Source: Leucocoprinus leucothites (lineage: Eukaryota; Basidiomycota; Agaricomycetes; Agaricales; Agaricaceae). Taken from it: a stretch of DNA of 64,000 bases. The stretch lies in NCBI GenBank assembly GCA_013368445.1, contig JAACJO010000012.1:620001-684000 (forward strand), read 5' to 3'. The position numbers and the translations under genes are program-made. The first letter of the stretch is position 1. The number at the start of each line of letters is the position of its first letter. Under the pieces are notes generated by a model that ran no database searches, had not been told where the DNA came from, and saw nothing but the letters and a program-made list of their open reading frames with translations. Below are positions 11,901 to 25,820 of the stretch, one piece after another.

Positions 11901-14115
11901 TAATTCTTCCCCGCCTTAAAACAAACGCGCCCAATTGACGCTTCTTTGGCTTGCGTTGTCATTCAATTCATTTGCACCATTACGAGAAAGATTCACCCAC
12001 TGTTTTTACAATGCTCGCTGCAACTGATCGTCAGCTTTCTGATATTGTTCTGAATCAGAAGCCGTGTCAAATGGAAGAAACTTTTGGTGTTCAAAATTAG
12101 TACTCGCAGAGATCAACTTCTGAATGGCTACTAGAGTGGCATCAACGCCTGTGCAAGGCGGTGACAGGAGAGGCGCCGTGGTGTCACTTTGCTCTAAGCT
12201 CGGTCAACCCAACCGAGACCTCATCATGATCAAGTGTCTTTATCTCCTTGGGAGGGGGAAATGGATGATGCATCGAAGCAGCAAGGCACCTCTGCTTCAT
12301 AAGCGAGAGGGTATTTTAAGCATCTGGAACACGAGAAGCTTCCGGCGGCCTGCCTTGGTGGAGCATCTTGGCTTTTATCATACCGCCCTATCAAGAAACC
12401 GGAAGCGGCATCATCTTGGACGGAGGTAACAATCATTCCAACCACAAAAGGCGACAGTCAGGAGGAGTTCTGTTCAACAACGACATGATCCACCTCACCA
12501 CCTGTTGTTTGAGGCGAGGAAACTCACACCAAATGTGGTATGATAAATGGGCAGAAGTGCTTGAACTGTCTACGGCGGTGGTGGGTGAATAACCAGATCA
12601 TCGCTCTAGCTCAGATTGTGAAATTCAAAGGCTGGTTTTCTGTCATTCAGTATGTCCTGTGACAGGACGCTGACATATAGTGCTAAGCCATCCGCCAGTA
12701 ATGATGATCCAAAACGGTTTCGACATTGCTAGAATCCCTGCGTACCTCCATGAGACACATGTCCAGACTGGTGTTCCCAAGAATAACAAAACCTGAGAAA
12801 CGCGGTTGTTTTCCACGTGGAGGTTCACGTCGTCATATCTATAGCACTGGTGGAGAATCAAGCTCAGACATAAGAACTGTAGATCCCAAGTGAGAATCAT
12901 CGTTATTGTTACCGAGCGGAAAAATGACCCTCAAGTCTAAAAGGATAGTACTCGAGCGAGATTTATAATTTCATTTTTGTATACATGGAATGTCGAGTGC
13001 CTTGGATTGCCACTTTCGGATTGCCTTCCCATAGCACAAAGCCCACAAGTATCAAGTCGGACGAAGCTGAGCCACCGGTGCCAGTCCTCAATACAGAGAT
13101 AGCACAACCAGATAGTAAGTAATGGGCCATTTAGGATATTCGCTAGCCCGGTCAGACCATGAGGAATGGGATACTGCGCATAATTGGCAACTATCGTCGA
13201 CCAGCGAACGGTCCGCGAGGTTGGTCATGAGTTGTTAATTAGCTTTAGTGGCTGGCGAGAGTTGGGCGGGGCCGTCACGTATGTGCACCTTATTGCACCC
13301 GAAAATACGGAAAAAGAAGCCATGAAAATAGAGCACGAGTGAAAGGTCAGTACATGTTTCCTTGGCATATGTACCGAGGTGTAGCAGAAATAGTTCCAAT
13401 TGAATTGACTTTCGATTGTGTGTGTATTTCCTGGGTCCTACTGTCCTGTGAGTGGTAATGGCATCTTGGCTCTGGAGGGTTGAATGGGACGAGGCAAAGA
13501 GGTCCATCGTGATCATCTTCGGACTACAGCGGCTCTCCGTAATTGGGCAAAAGAGGAAGCCGGCGGATTTGGGTTCTATTTATGCATGTATCATGAATCC
13601 CAATGATCTGGGATCGCAGTGTAAATCGGATCGGAATCCTGCGCATGCGAGGCTTATGGTCTGGTAAAAAAAAGTATAGCATAACGAAGAGTACCCAGAC
13701 ATGAGCCCCAAAGTCCACCGTCTCAGTGCTCAATACAGCCATTATTCAATCCCAGTTGCATCCGACTGAGAAGTGGAATATCTGATTGAAAGTCGTGCCA
13801 ACTTCCCTTTCAGGGTTCACGTCATTTGACAGGAACACTCGGCAACGAGGACGACGTTCTGCGTGTGTAAGTTTGTTGTATATGTATATTACCTAATCGT
13901 TGAGGTCGAGGTGAACTTTACATGATGTAGTTGTCAGCGCCAGGTTGACTGATGAAGGGTATATAGGAACAAAAGAATGTAACGAAAGGACGAAGCCATG
14001 AGATCATGTCTTGTCGATCAATAGACAAGGGAGAGAGTGGGCTAGGACAGCGGAAGGGTGACGATGAACAAGTACAGGTGGATTTGGATAATCAAAGTCT
14101 GTGGCTGAAAATGGT

Positions 14116-15795
14116 TCAACAAAAGAGTCTCTTCCACCATAAAACAAATCTGGTCCACCAGCTGCCTTCCCAACCATCGCTACGCTGTTTTGAGCTGACC
14201 CACATGGACCCAGTACCAAATCGAACACGAAGGCTCTCATCAGCCTCCTCGCCTTCTTCAATATCTGCGGAACGGGCAGTAGTTGACACCGGGAAGCGAG
14301 GTAGAGCACGCCCGGACACAAAGGATGGGAACAAGTTGAGTAGCTGCAAGATCTCTGGGTCGGTGAGATCTGATGATGTCCACACTCGCATGTATTCCTC
14401 TTCAATATCGTCCTCCTGAGCGTTCTCGAACCGTAAGGGTGTAGTGGTATCATCGATGCAAGTAGTTGGTGTGGAGGGTTCTGAATGCCCAGCGGCTGTG
14501 GTTGCGGAAGACAAGTTCAATGAGGGAGCTGTAGATCGTGTGGGGGCAGGGGTATCCAGGAACGGGTCACTGGGAGCGCGTGCACGTTTGGCATGGTTGT
14601 TGGAGGGTGGAGTAGGGGCCTGCTTGGAATCGGAAAGAGGCTGGGATTGCGAGCGAGAGTGAATTGGTGAGAGGCCGGAGAATTTCCTGGACTCATAACC
14701 AGCTCCAAAATGTTTAGATGAGGGTTGCTCGTCAAATGCCAACACCTGATGAGATCTGAGTTAGGGGGCCATTAATATACATGTGAACAACTGACTCCTT
14801 TGAGAATCTCGACTGCTTCCAGCATGAAATTTTTCCCTCTGCAAGAATTCTGGTCAAGATCGCTGGCAACAGTGGTAGTTGCTCTAACTTACGCGGCCTC
14901 CTTCAGAACTGCGTCATCGAACTCCCATTCGATCCTATTTCTTCCAGCGCCTCCAAGGTTCTCAGGAATCACTTGAAGTCGAAGGATCGCCCATAGACTG
15001 AAAGCCGTTGGTCAACACGTTCAGAGCAGCATTTGATGGCCAACATGACTTACGCCTCAAAGAAGGGTTTCGTTCCAGGAAGCCCCATAGTGCACCAGTT
15101 GTTTATGAAGCGTTCCATGTGCTCATAACGTTCTATGACGAAATTTAGCGATCTGATTATTCCTGGACTCAGTTCCTCACCTTTCTGGGCTTCGTTGCTG
15201 CGTGGATCTGGCCTGAGGTGGGCAGATAGGGAACCCCCAGGCTGTATGAGGGAGAGATGTGCTTGAAGCTCTGCATGTCGTCGAGCACTAACAGAACGAT
15301 GATAGGCTTCTCGGATAGACGATTGTACACGCGAGAAAGGGGCGCGGTGAGAAGGTGGTAGTGTGGCGAGGGCTTGGGTCATGGAGCGCCCGGCTTGTTC
15401 GTCCTGATTGTAGTACCTAAAAGGCAGTGTAAAAAGGGCTTAACCGACTGAAAACAACGAACCTACCATGCTCTGCACTGTTCTGCGAACTTCTCAAGAT
15501 CATTGGGTGCAATCCCGATCGGAGTTTGTGAACGGTTTCGAGCATTAGGAGGGGGAGTCGGGCGTCCACTTCTAATCTGAGAGCGGGTGGTAAATGTCGG
15601 AGAAGCTGGAGTTCCTACTGATTGAGGACTTATTGGTGGTGAAATTGTAGCAGAGGGAAGGTCATAAAGGAGTGTCTGAGAGTCACGGTGACTGCTAACA
15701 GTAGATGTTGGCCGGAACGTCGTACTGTCAAAATTAAGAGGTGCCGGGGGCTGTCGAGGACGGGGGCTTTGTAGACGGTAGGAGGGGCCTGCCAT
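14116..15795 (-). CDS. Six-exon hypothetical protein, about 473 residues
   Basis: I do not recognise a named family. Exons 15467-15795, 15181-15416, 15054-15132, 14893-14997, 14796-14838 and 14116-14745 join in frame with GT-AG introns of 48-60 bases, which strongly supports a real gene. The first ~100 residues are Pro/Ser/Thr-rich, probably disordered. The central part (about 110-265) looks folded, with Arg- and His-rich helices (SIREAYHRSVSARRHAELQA), then a well-ordered block around NNWCTMGLPGTKPFFEALW, LRLQVIPENLGGAGRNRIEW and DDAVLKEAAGKNFMLEAVEI. The C-terminal half is again low complexity, acidic in places (DDIEEEY, DIEEGEEADE), and ends with a Trp-rich basic tail (WWTRFVLWWKRLFC). No signal peptide or clear membrane helix, although the Trp-rich tail could touch a membrane. 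Start is the ATG at 15795, the first in the open exon. Confidence 0.75.
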
Positions 15796-18755
15796 TAATA
15801 AAGAAGGAGCAACAGGTTGAGTGTGCTGTTGGAGAAGACCGTCGGGGGATACGTTCTCGATGGCGGGCCAAGATAACCGGTAAAGAGACAGACGATGTGA
15901 TAGAGAGTGTGTTGGAGAATGGCTCGGAGATTTTAGTCTGCAGGGTGCGGCCTAGATAGATCCTCCTGCGTGCACTCCAGTGTAGATAGTTCAGAGGTAA
16001 AGTAAAAGTGAACCTGGAGTTAGTTGGCCCAAAGGCAGCTCTACAGTCCACCGCCGCAGCACCGAGCGGGCACAAGGCCATCGCACGACTCGGTCACTTC
16101 GCTTGTGACGCAGAGACTTGTCACAACACCTGACTACCTAAAGGAAGATCCGACTAAGTACCTTAAGACTCGTCTGTTCGAACAGCAGACGAATTCGATG
16201 AAGTTGAAGCCCCTACATGCTTCAGTACATCACTGAATCATCATCTGCTCATGAAATTTTTTAGCTGCTAATCCGGATTTGCGTTCCAAATTTCCAACAG
16301 ATCATCCGTTCCGTTAAATGGAACGTGCTCATCCCCGGTCTCCCTATCTCGAGATTAAACACATCTTAAAGTTCTGGCCTCACTGGATTGTTTGGCTCTA
16401 TGCCGCTGCTATTTGGAAACTGTGTCCACTCACCGCTGGTTTGACTGCGCAACTTTATCACTAGTCTTTTTCTAGCAATTCCCGTACCTGCTATATCTCT
16501 CGCGGATGCTCATTTGGGAGTGCTTACTTTCTATTGAAAGAAAAGGCTTTAAATAAGGATATAATGCTCACACTCTCAAACCTCAATCTCCAACTTCCGT
16601 ACTAGTAATACCCGAAATTGGATGGTCACCCAGAAGACAGAGACCGTCATAGTTTAAGCTCGGAAATACCGGCTGGGGCCCCACTTACAGGCAACCGCTC
16701 TCCAGAAACGGTTAGATTTTATCTCTGCTGCAAGGTCCATAATTTTGCCTTGGTGCCGATAAATGATTCTAAAGCTCTTGAGCAATTTATTGCAGGAGGA
16801 CAATCTAACCTCCCTGGCAAGTCCTTGAAATAACAAGGATTCTTGTAGCACAGGTTTGGAATCCACCGCATCAGTCCCGCGTTCTTGGGCAATTCTTTAC
16901 CCCTTTAGATAAAATCTATGTGAGCATCTGCGAGCCACATGGTTGCTGGAACAAGTGACAAGTCTATTATTAAGAGACGGCTCTCAGAGTGTGATTGGAG
17001 CAAAAGTCGCGGCATGGAGCTTAATGGGTAGCTCCAGGCGCATCATATCGTTCAAGCAGTAATAAGTCGTCTAGTGTGGTTACAGTTCTCAGTCAGATGT
17101 CCGGAAGCCGTTTCTGTATATCAACCCTCCCATATCCTTCCTCGTCACCCTGGGGGACCGGCATGATCCAGTTGTGCTCGGAAATGTCGGGGAGGGCAAG
17201 ACAACGGGCACATTCTTTTAGAGGGTAAAAAGGAATATAATCAGAATATGATATGTCAGTATGTACAATCACATAATGGATGGATGGGCAGAAGAAGATG
17301 AGAGACATGAGGTTGGATGCCCGAAGGAATCCTAGGTTCCACCAAATACCGATGCCGTCACCGTTGTTTCCGATGAAATCCGTTGCATCCAGAATAGCAA
17401 AACATGTAGTTTCCATGACTCCATAAACAGCAGGTAGAACCTGGCTTCAGATGGGACAAGCAATTTCAACGAGCTGCAGAGTAATACAACAATACTTAAG
17501 CCATAGAGCCTATTGTCACTCAACATCCTTTTTGTCAGCGAGAGTGTATGCATCAGCCAGTACCTGGCCCGGAAAACAAAGCAGCCATTTGCTGATCGAG
17601 AGCGCAGGAGCACTTCGAGGAAAGCGGGGGCCGATGGGTTATGGACGAAAGCGAGGCTCATCTGAGATGGAGAATTGAGTCTCATCAAAAGGGTGGGTGT
17701 ACATGTATCTAATCTTGGAGAGGAATGGCGTACAAATCTTGATACCTGTGTTGATCTGAGAAAACATTTCCACGGAAGATACCGAATAAGATCTCATTGA
17801 TGGGATCGCGGTTGAGGGAGATCAGAGAATTCTAATTCCGCCGACCCACGACAGGATGAAGCGCCATACGGTACTGGAGACCTTCCAGAGGTCAACCAAT
17901 CGGGCAATAAGGCAAGCTGCTCGGAACGGGCGAGGTTCGAGGTATTGAAAGAAACCGATAGGCTGAAGAAGTTCACACAGCGGGAGAAATACTACAGTCG
18001 GCGCAGTGACTAATGAACAGAATCAATTCAGGCTGGATTTCCCGTTACTCAGAATCTAGATAGTAACAGAATGTGCGGATGGGGGCAAATCTGTGATCTG
18101 GTTGTATTGTGACCGGAATCCGCGGCCTCAGGTCAGGACAGATCTCAACTTGTCGAAATAGAGTTCCTGGTCGAGAAATCTGATATAAGTACCTTCGCAT
18201 TTTCTGCAACTACGAAGCCCACCTGTCTGGTGTCTAACTTCGTTCACTCGTCACTCCCCTGTAGCCAAGGTTTGCATAGCAACTTGGTCGGCGCGGTATA
18301 AGACTTGTGACAGGTACAACTCTCTGCTTGCAATCTGTATCGCTCACTGAAATTCCACATTGACTAGAAAGTTCTATCGCCGCATCTGACGCGAATTTTT
18401 GTCGTCTGGTGGCTGGACGCACAAAGGTATGTGCATTTAGACCATAAGGCTAGGCCGAGCTGACAATCATTCCTGGGGAACGCTTCAGGCTGCAAGCTCT
18501 TATAGAGACAAACCAACAACCTCGCGACAATCTGCACCTACCTAGGCCAGTCGGTACCAGAGACCAAGCACAGGAGTTCTTGGTATTTGTCTGTCGTCTC
18601 CGGCAAACACCGAAAGCCGATCAGATTTTGGTATTGACAACACCAATCACTCAGCCTCTGCTGCACCACGTCCAGTCCCTGCCCATCTGAGCTCAGCCTC
18701 TGGGATCATCCTGATACTTAAAATCTTCTCCCCTACCCACCCTCGTGATTGCAAA
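15796..18755. other. Gene-poor stretch of about 3 kb upstream of the CSL gene
   Basis: No supported gene. On the minus strand at 17.1-18.0 kb several overlapping open stretches have a hydrophobic, protein-like look (for example 17332-17688), but they lie in different frames, carry no recognised motif and could not be joined through convincing splice sites. They may be remains of a decayed gene or chance. The last ~150 bases before 18756 are C/T-rich and probably the leader of the CSL gene. Confidence 0.45.
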
Positions 18756-21700
18756 ATGTCTTTAGACTTTTCTGCTAAAGGCACCCACCCCCAGCACGGT
18801 CTCTATGGCCAACCCGACCTTGACCAGTCCTTCAATATACCCAGCTCGGAAAATGTAAGTGATTCACTCCATATTTTCTCTGTCTGTATTCATCGAACCT
18901 CTAGACCGAGAACATGGATACCGCAGATCACCCGAACTACGAACTTTTCCCGAGTTCTGCCTCTAATGGCTCCCTTTCTTCCCAAGCCTACCGTACGAAT
19001 GCATCCTCGTCTTCATCACTTGGCCACGGCTACGGCATGAATTCCGAAAATCTCTACAACCATCCTCCGTTCAATGACTCCGTTCCATCTTTCACTGGCT
19101 CTAGCGGCAGTAATCCATACGACATCATGGGCGGCGGTTTACCATCATCCTACAACAGCAGCAGCAGTGGCAAAGTCTCTCCTCTCACTCCCAGCGATTC
19201 TGTGAGCGGTTTCAATCCGCCCCAAGACTTCCCTCCATCCATTGGTGTCAAGGACTTCCAACCGAATTATCTTGAAATTGAGCGTCGTCTTCCAGGCGCT
19301 GGCTACTCCCAGACGTTCGAGGACTATGGCATTAACAACATCAATACGGGCATCACTTATCCTTCGAATGGGCTTCAGCCATACCAGGAACGCCTCGGGC
19401 GCTTCCCACCCGAGCACCGGTACAATCATTCGGGACCAGTACCTCCCAATGTGCCCCACATGCCTCCTGGTGTATCACCACACGCAACACATGGCGTGCC
19501 CTTCGACGGAATGCCCCACTATCAGCCAGACCCTCACCAGGATATGTCTCTTCGTATGCCCACCGTCGATGAGACTCTCGCTCGTATGCGCCTTCATCCC
19601 ATTATGGGCCAGTCAAACGACCTTCAAACTTTTATCCGGTGAGCTCTCATTCATTCCTAACATAGGTCTTGGGCGCTCACCGCCGTCTTAGACCCTATCT
19701 CGACCAATATGTCCGCACAGCCAATCGACTCGCCTTCGGTGAAAGGACAATTATCGTTATGTCCAGTAAAGTTGCTCAAAAGTCCTACGGCACGGAGAAG
19801 CGGTGCGTCGGGTTCTGAGTCCACCGAGGCATCACTGACCTACCCCTTTCAGGTTCCTGTGTCCGCCTCCGACGGCGATCATGATCGGTAATTCTTGGTG
19901 GACTGATGTTATCCGGCGAGGCGAAGACCCCAAACTCTGCCCTCCGCGTGTTATCATCTCCATCTCCGGAGAACCTGTTCCACAGGAAGGATCAATCGAG
20001 TGGACAGGTTCTTCGGGTAAGGCATTTGATGTCAGTGATCCTCCTACTGGCACAACCTACATCGGTCGCTGCGTCGGGAAGCAGCTGTTCATTTCGGACG
20101 TTGATGAGAAGAAGAAGAAGGTCGAAGCCCTAGTTAAGGTTACTGCCCCCGCTTCGGACGACGAACCCGAGCGCGTGCTTGGCATCTTCCCCAGCCGCCC
20201 CATCAAAGTCATCAGTAAACCAAGCAAGAAGAGGCAAAGTGCAAAAAATCTTGAGCGTAAGTCTATCTGCTGTGGCCGTCATTTCCTCTGCTCATAACCT
20301 TGAGCAGTTTGCATCAATCATGGTTCCACGATCTCCTTGTTCCACCGTCTCCGGTCCCAAACTGTTTCTACGAAATATCTTTGTGTTTCGGGCTCTGGCT
20401 CTTCATTCAAGGGTTCTGATGGGGCACCTCTGATGGGACTTGATCACCGGTCGCGTTCGACGACGCCTTCTTTCATTGCAAGGACCGCGAGTTGGGGTGA
20501 GTGATCGACGACTAGGATCCTTGCCTTCGATTGACAATTCCGTTCTGATAGATCCTTTTGTGATGTACATCGTTGATGTAAATAAGCCTGCAGGTGGCAT
20601 CGACGCACCACCACCTCCTCCCCCTCAGCCTGACTACCCCTCCCCTCCCCCAAACGCTATATCCTTCACAAACAATGGCTCCCAGATACCCATCTACTAC
20701 AACCAGACCGTTGTCCTCCAATGTCTCACGTCCGGTGTCGTCAGTCCCGTCCTCATCATTCGCAAAGTAGATCATCAGACTACCGTTGTTGGAGGAGGAC
20801 TGCAAGAGGGTGCCAAGGGTGTTCCTGACCACTACTGTGCCCCCGGAGAGGTGTGTGGTGATCCTGTGTCGCAACTGCACAAGATTGCTTTTGAAGTCTA
20901 TGACTCTGCAAAGACTATGCCGGAGCCAGGAACTCCCGGAGCCACTGGTGCTTTCTTGTCATGCATGGGTGAAAAGGTCAATACCTATCGCCCCATTGAC
21001 GGTCGTCAGTGGAACACCACTGTTAATAATGGATCGAGCTCTCCTATCCCTGCTTCTCCTATCACCTCAACCCCCAAATCCAGTGGTAGCGAGTATTTCG
21101 GTCACCAGAACGTGGATAGCGCTCCTGCTTCTCCAACTGCGGCGGACTTTACTGCCCATGTTTCCAATGATGGTGGCCGTGTGAAGAAACCTCGAGCATC
21201 GTCTAGTGCTGGAGGCGTTCCAAAACCGATGGCCAAGGGCCGTCGCCGTCCTAGCTCTGCTGGGTCTGTTTCAAGTCGTCGCGGCTCTGGTAGCGATGCC
21301 GGTGCATCCTCCGGTGCTCTTTGGCAAGTGGACATTGGCGAAACGAGCGTATGGACAATCGTCGGGACTGGTACGTACCGATTTTAGGTGTTTTGAGCAC
21401 TCACTGATCCCCACTTAGACCAAATTCGTTACAATTTCTATGTTCCTCCTGTTTTATTCGACAACCAACACGCCCCTCAGACTCAGTCTTTCCCCGTTCC
21501 CTCAAAACCTGTGACTCCATTCCCTGGTGTAGTCAAGTACCTTCCTCCCGATCGTGCGGCAGAGGCTCCCAAATCAAACTGCCCATCCTCACGCGCGGTT
21601 CTCGCGAAGCCTAATCCCCATGCCTCTAAGATGTTGACCGTTTACGGAGAAAATTTCTCTAAGACGGAGCCCGTCAGTGTGTTCTTTGGGTCAGACCCAT

Positions 21701-21834
21701 CACCATACGTAGAGGTTCGTTGCACGGAGGTATTGGGCTGTCTCCCACCAGAGAACCAGGTACCTAAACGCCGCCCGATTATCCTCGTTCGCGGCGATGG
21801 CATTGTCTTTCCCTCAAGTGTCATGTATCCTTAG
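18756..21834 (+). CDS. CSL (CBF1/RBP-Jk/Su(H)/LAG-1) family transcription factor
   Basis: A 923-residue DNA-binding factor of the CSL family, known from fungi as Cbf11/Cbf12 in fission yeast, where these control adhesion, cell cycle and lipid genes without Notch. Seven exons fit in phase: 18756-18854, 18905-19638, 19692-19802, 19853-20256, 20308-20496, 20552-21370 and 21419-21834. Residues 1-275 are a Ser/Pro/Asn-rich fungal extension. The LAG1-type Rel-homology N domain begins at RPYLDQYVRTANRLAFGE with the DNA-contacting QKSYGTEKRFLCPPP. The beta-trefoil domain carries CINHGSTISLFHRLRSQTVS, nearly the textbook BTD motif. It is interrupted by Ser-rich insertions, as in other fungal CSL proteins (around 20400-20500 and 21040-21330). 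The C-terminal IPT/TIG domain contains LTVYGENFSKTEPVSVFFGS. The start ATG (GCAAAATGT) opens the only good frame. Family assignment is firm; whether it is Cbf11- or Cbf12-like is not decided, though the long N-terminal extension resembles Cbf12. Confidence 0.93.
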
Positions 21835-22803
21835 TTGATTCGGACTTGTCCATTTTGTATATCCACCTCGGCTATTTCGTCGCTTATGCTCCTCGTGGAA
21901 TTGTTTCGGAATTCGTCGCTTCTGCTTTGTGTTTGTGCATCTATGTTCTTTCTATATCTGTATCTCCTGGGCTTTTTCATGGATCGCTTGTCCTGTTTTG
22001 CGGATGGAGCTCGACAGACTAATTTCCGTGGTCTATTACCGACCAGCTGTATTATGATAGAATTATCGTGCCAACCAGCCTTATGGATCATTAAACTTCG
22101 CCCGAATTTCATTATGACATTGTCGTACTAAGTAGCTTCGGATGTCTATCCAACTTTGTTAAGCCATGAACCATAAACAAGAACGACGGCGATTTCCGAA
22201 GGAGCAGTAGTGCCTCTTCCGATCTAGCACATTGACCGGCATGTTTCGCGTACGAAGAAAGCCAGCTGCATGGATTTAAAGCTCAAACCTGGCAGGTGGT
22301 TAACTTCGTCCCTGTCCTTAGTCAATCTTTGCGTACAATGTGCAAATTCTCGCTCGGCTTGCTCTGTGAGAGGTTAACCTGTACTTAAGTAGCTCATCAA
22401 TTCTGGAGAGAGACTCCACGTATTGTCCGATGAGGGACCTGGTGATGGAAAATTTCTGTTCAGTAACTTGTTTGATGTTTAGTATGACTCCTAATTTTTT
22501 TCAGGAGACAACAACCAGTAGGTAAATAGTCGGAGCGCCGGAAGATCCGAACACTTGCTTTCATCTCTGGACCACATATCGCGTTGAGTCTTTAAGAACT
22601 TTGTTCTTGTGTTGAATGAGGCCGAATGGTTGTTGCCCGGTGATGGACTGATTTGAAAAGCCGAGCCCGAGTCACGTGATCACAAAGCTGGACACATCTC
22701 AGTGCTTCCGCTCCAATCCACTTACCTCGAGCTCGAGAAATACCAATTTTACTTGTCTGTTCCAGCAACGGCCTCTAATATCACAAGTACCTCCCAACCG
22801 TCA
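21835..22803. other. Intergenic region between CSL gene and membrane protein gene
   Basis: About 970 bases without a supported gene. The ORFs on both strands at 21831-22131 overlap each other and resemble nothing known. A palindromic E-box lies at 22672-22679. Confidence 0.5.
22672..22679. promoter_or_regulatory. Palindromic E-box TCACGTGA
   Basis: TCACGTGA about 125 bases before the ATG at 22804; the core CACGTG is a bHLH/bZIP binding site, and RTCACRTG is the yeast Cbf1 consensus. Function here is inferred only from sequence and position. Confidence 0.4.
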
Positions 22804-23493
22804 ATGAGTGTTACATTATATCTCTCCAGACTTATCTCTCGGATTGCGTCGACTCCTCCGTCGGCTATTCCTGGCTTGATCGTGGGCGGCTACACCAAAT
22901 ACCTTTGGAACTACGAACCGAATTCTTGGGTGGCCAAGATTGCATCTTCTTATAGGGTGCTAGCTCTCTTGGTCGCTCTTCCAGTCATTATCCTGGGTGT
23001 CTTAGTGAGTTAAAATATTACTGAGTACCCGTCTGTGTTGTTGACCATATGATCGTCCTAGGACATCGTCTCATACGGGATTGCTCGGACCCTTGGTATT
23101 GTTGATGACGTGAAGGCATCTACAAGCGATAAAGTGACGAGTCCTTTGACCAGCGAAATTCCCGTGATACATATCAGCGGTGAAAGCACACCCACAAGTG
23201 ACTCAGCCGAATCAGATCGTGAAGCGGCGGAGAGATTTGGTCAGGCTCAACGCTTAGTAGCCTCGAGCCTCTTTGCTACATCCCAGCCTAAGGCCTTTTA
23301 TGCCTCAGATTCTGATGGCCTTGGGCTTGCGGGTGCGGACGTATTCTCACCTGCAGCTTCCGAGCCCTCTTCCCCGACTCTTTCACGGAAGTCTCCAATT
23401 CTAGAAGTGGATGATATTGACAGCGTCGACGCGAAGCTCCAGGAGGGATTGCGGCAGCGGCAGGTTCAGGGCAAGGGCGCTGAGACCTCTTAA
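22804..23493 (+). CDS. Small membrane-anchored hypothetical protein, about 210 residues
   Basis: Two exons, 22804-23004 and 23062-23493, joined by a GTGAGT...CCTAG intron in phase 0. Residues 1-45 are a short basic and hydrophobic leader (TLYLSRLISRIASTPPSAIP). One clear membrane segment lies at about 49-75 (YRVLALLVALPVIILGVLDI), crossing the exon junction. The rest is a soluble Ser/Glu/Asp-rich tail with SPTLSRKSP and ILEVDDIDSVDAKLQEGL near the end, likely disordered. I do not recognise a family. The ATG at 22804 is chosen because the codons upstream in the same frame contain no other ATG. It could be a single-pass ER, Golgi or mitochondrial outer membrane protein. Its end lies only about 107 bases from the end of convergent ESA1. 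Confidence 0.7.
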
Positions 23494-23600
23494 CAGGTAT
23501 TGGCAATGCGTCATCCCACAAGGTTTTTGATATTGTACACAGTAGCAGTAATATACTTTACAACATAATAACAACGTTTATACAGAAAGTCAATAACTCA

Positions 23601-25417
<1,817 letters not shown>

Positions 25418-25820
25418 TTTTCTGCGCTAGCGGAGCGGACAGCGACCAAAAGGCGGGTAGCTGAGGGTACTATTGCCACGTCAGAATAGGGGCAACAGCC
25501 TAAATAGACTTGAGGTACAGGTGGTTGGAAGCGACCACGATGGTGTAGCGTAGGGTGTCTGAGGGTTGTAGAGCGAGAAATAGTGGGTGTGGATGCTGGG
25601 AAACGTTCGTCGCTGCTCTTTGTCTTCGCCGAGCACCGTCTTCTGCACCTGACTCAACTCCTGTGCTCTGCTGACAAAGCCCTGTAGTTCCATTTCCGTG
25701 ACCGAAGACTGTGATGTCACCCGATTTCAGGTCACGCGAATTTTCATGAATGCTCGCGGTCTCAAGGCTGGAGATAACCACTGCTTGACTGGACAGTGAG
25801 CTGCAGACGCTCGTGACGCC
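25418..25820. promoter_or_regulatory. Divergent promoter region of ESA1 and DBP7
   Basis: 403 bases between the two start codons. ORFs crossing it (25481-25720 and 25500-26012, minus) have no known features. No specific binding site recognised. Confidence 0.4.

Larger units (their letters stand above)
5219..14115. other. Gene-poor block of about 8.9 kb
   Basis: No ORF here has a recognisable domain, and no set of ORFs can be joined by good splice sites into a convincing protein. The part at 5300-6100 is strongly pyrimidine-rich on the plus strand. ORFs of 100-140 codons at 10451-10873 and 11502-11864 are of the length expected by chance and look random in composition. A candidate short retroelement is described separately at 8715-8912. 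No reverse transcriptase, transposase or long terminal repeats were seen, though badly decayed copies could be missed by eye. Confidence 0.5.
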
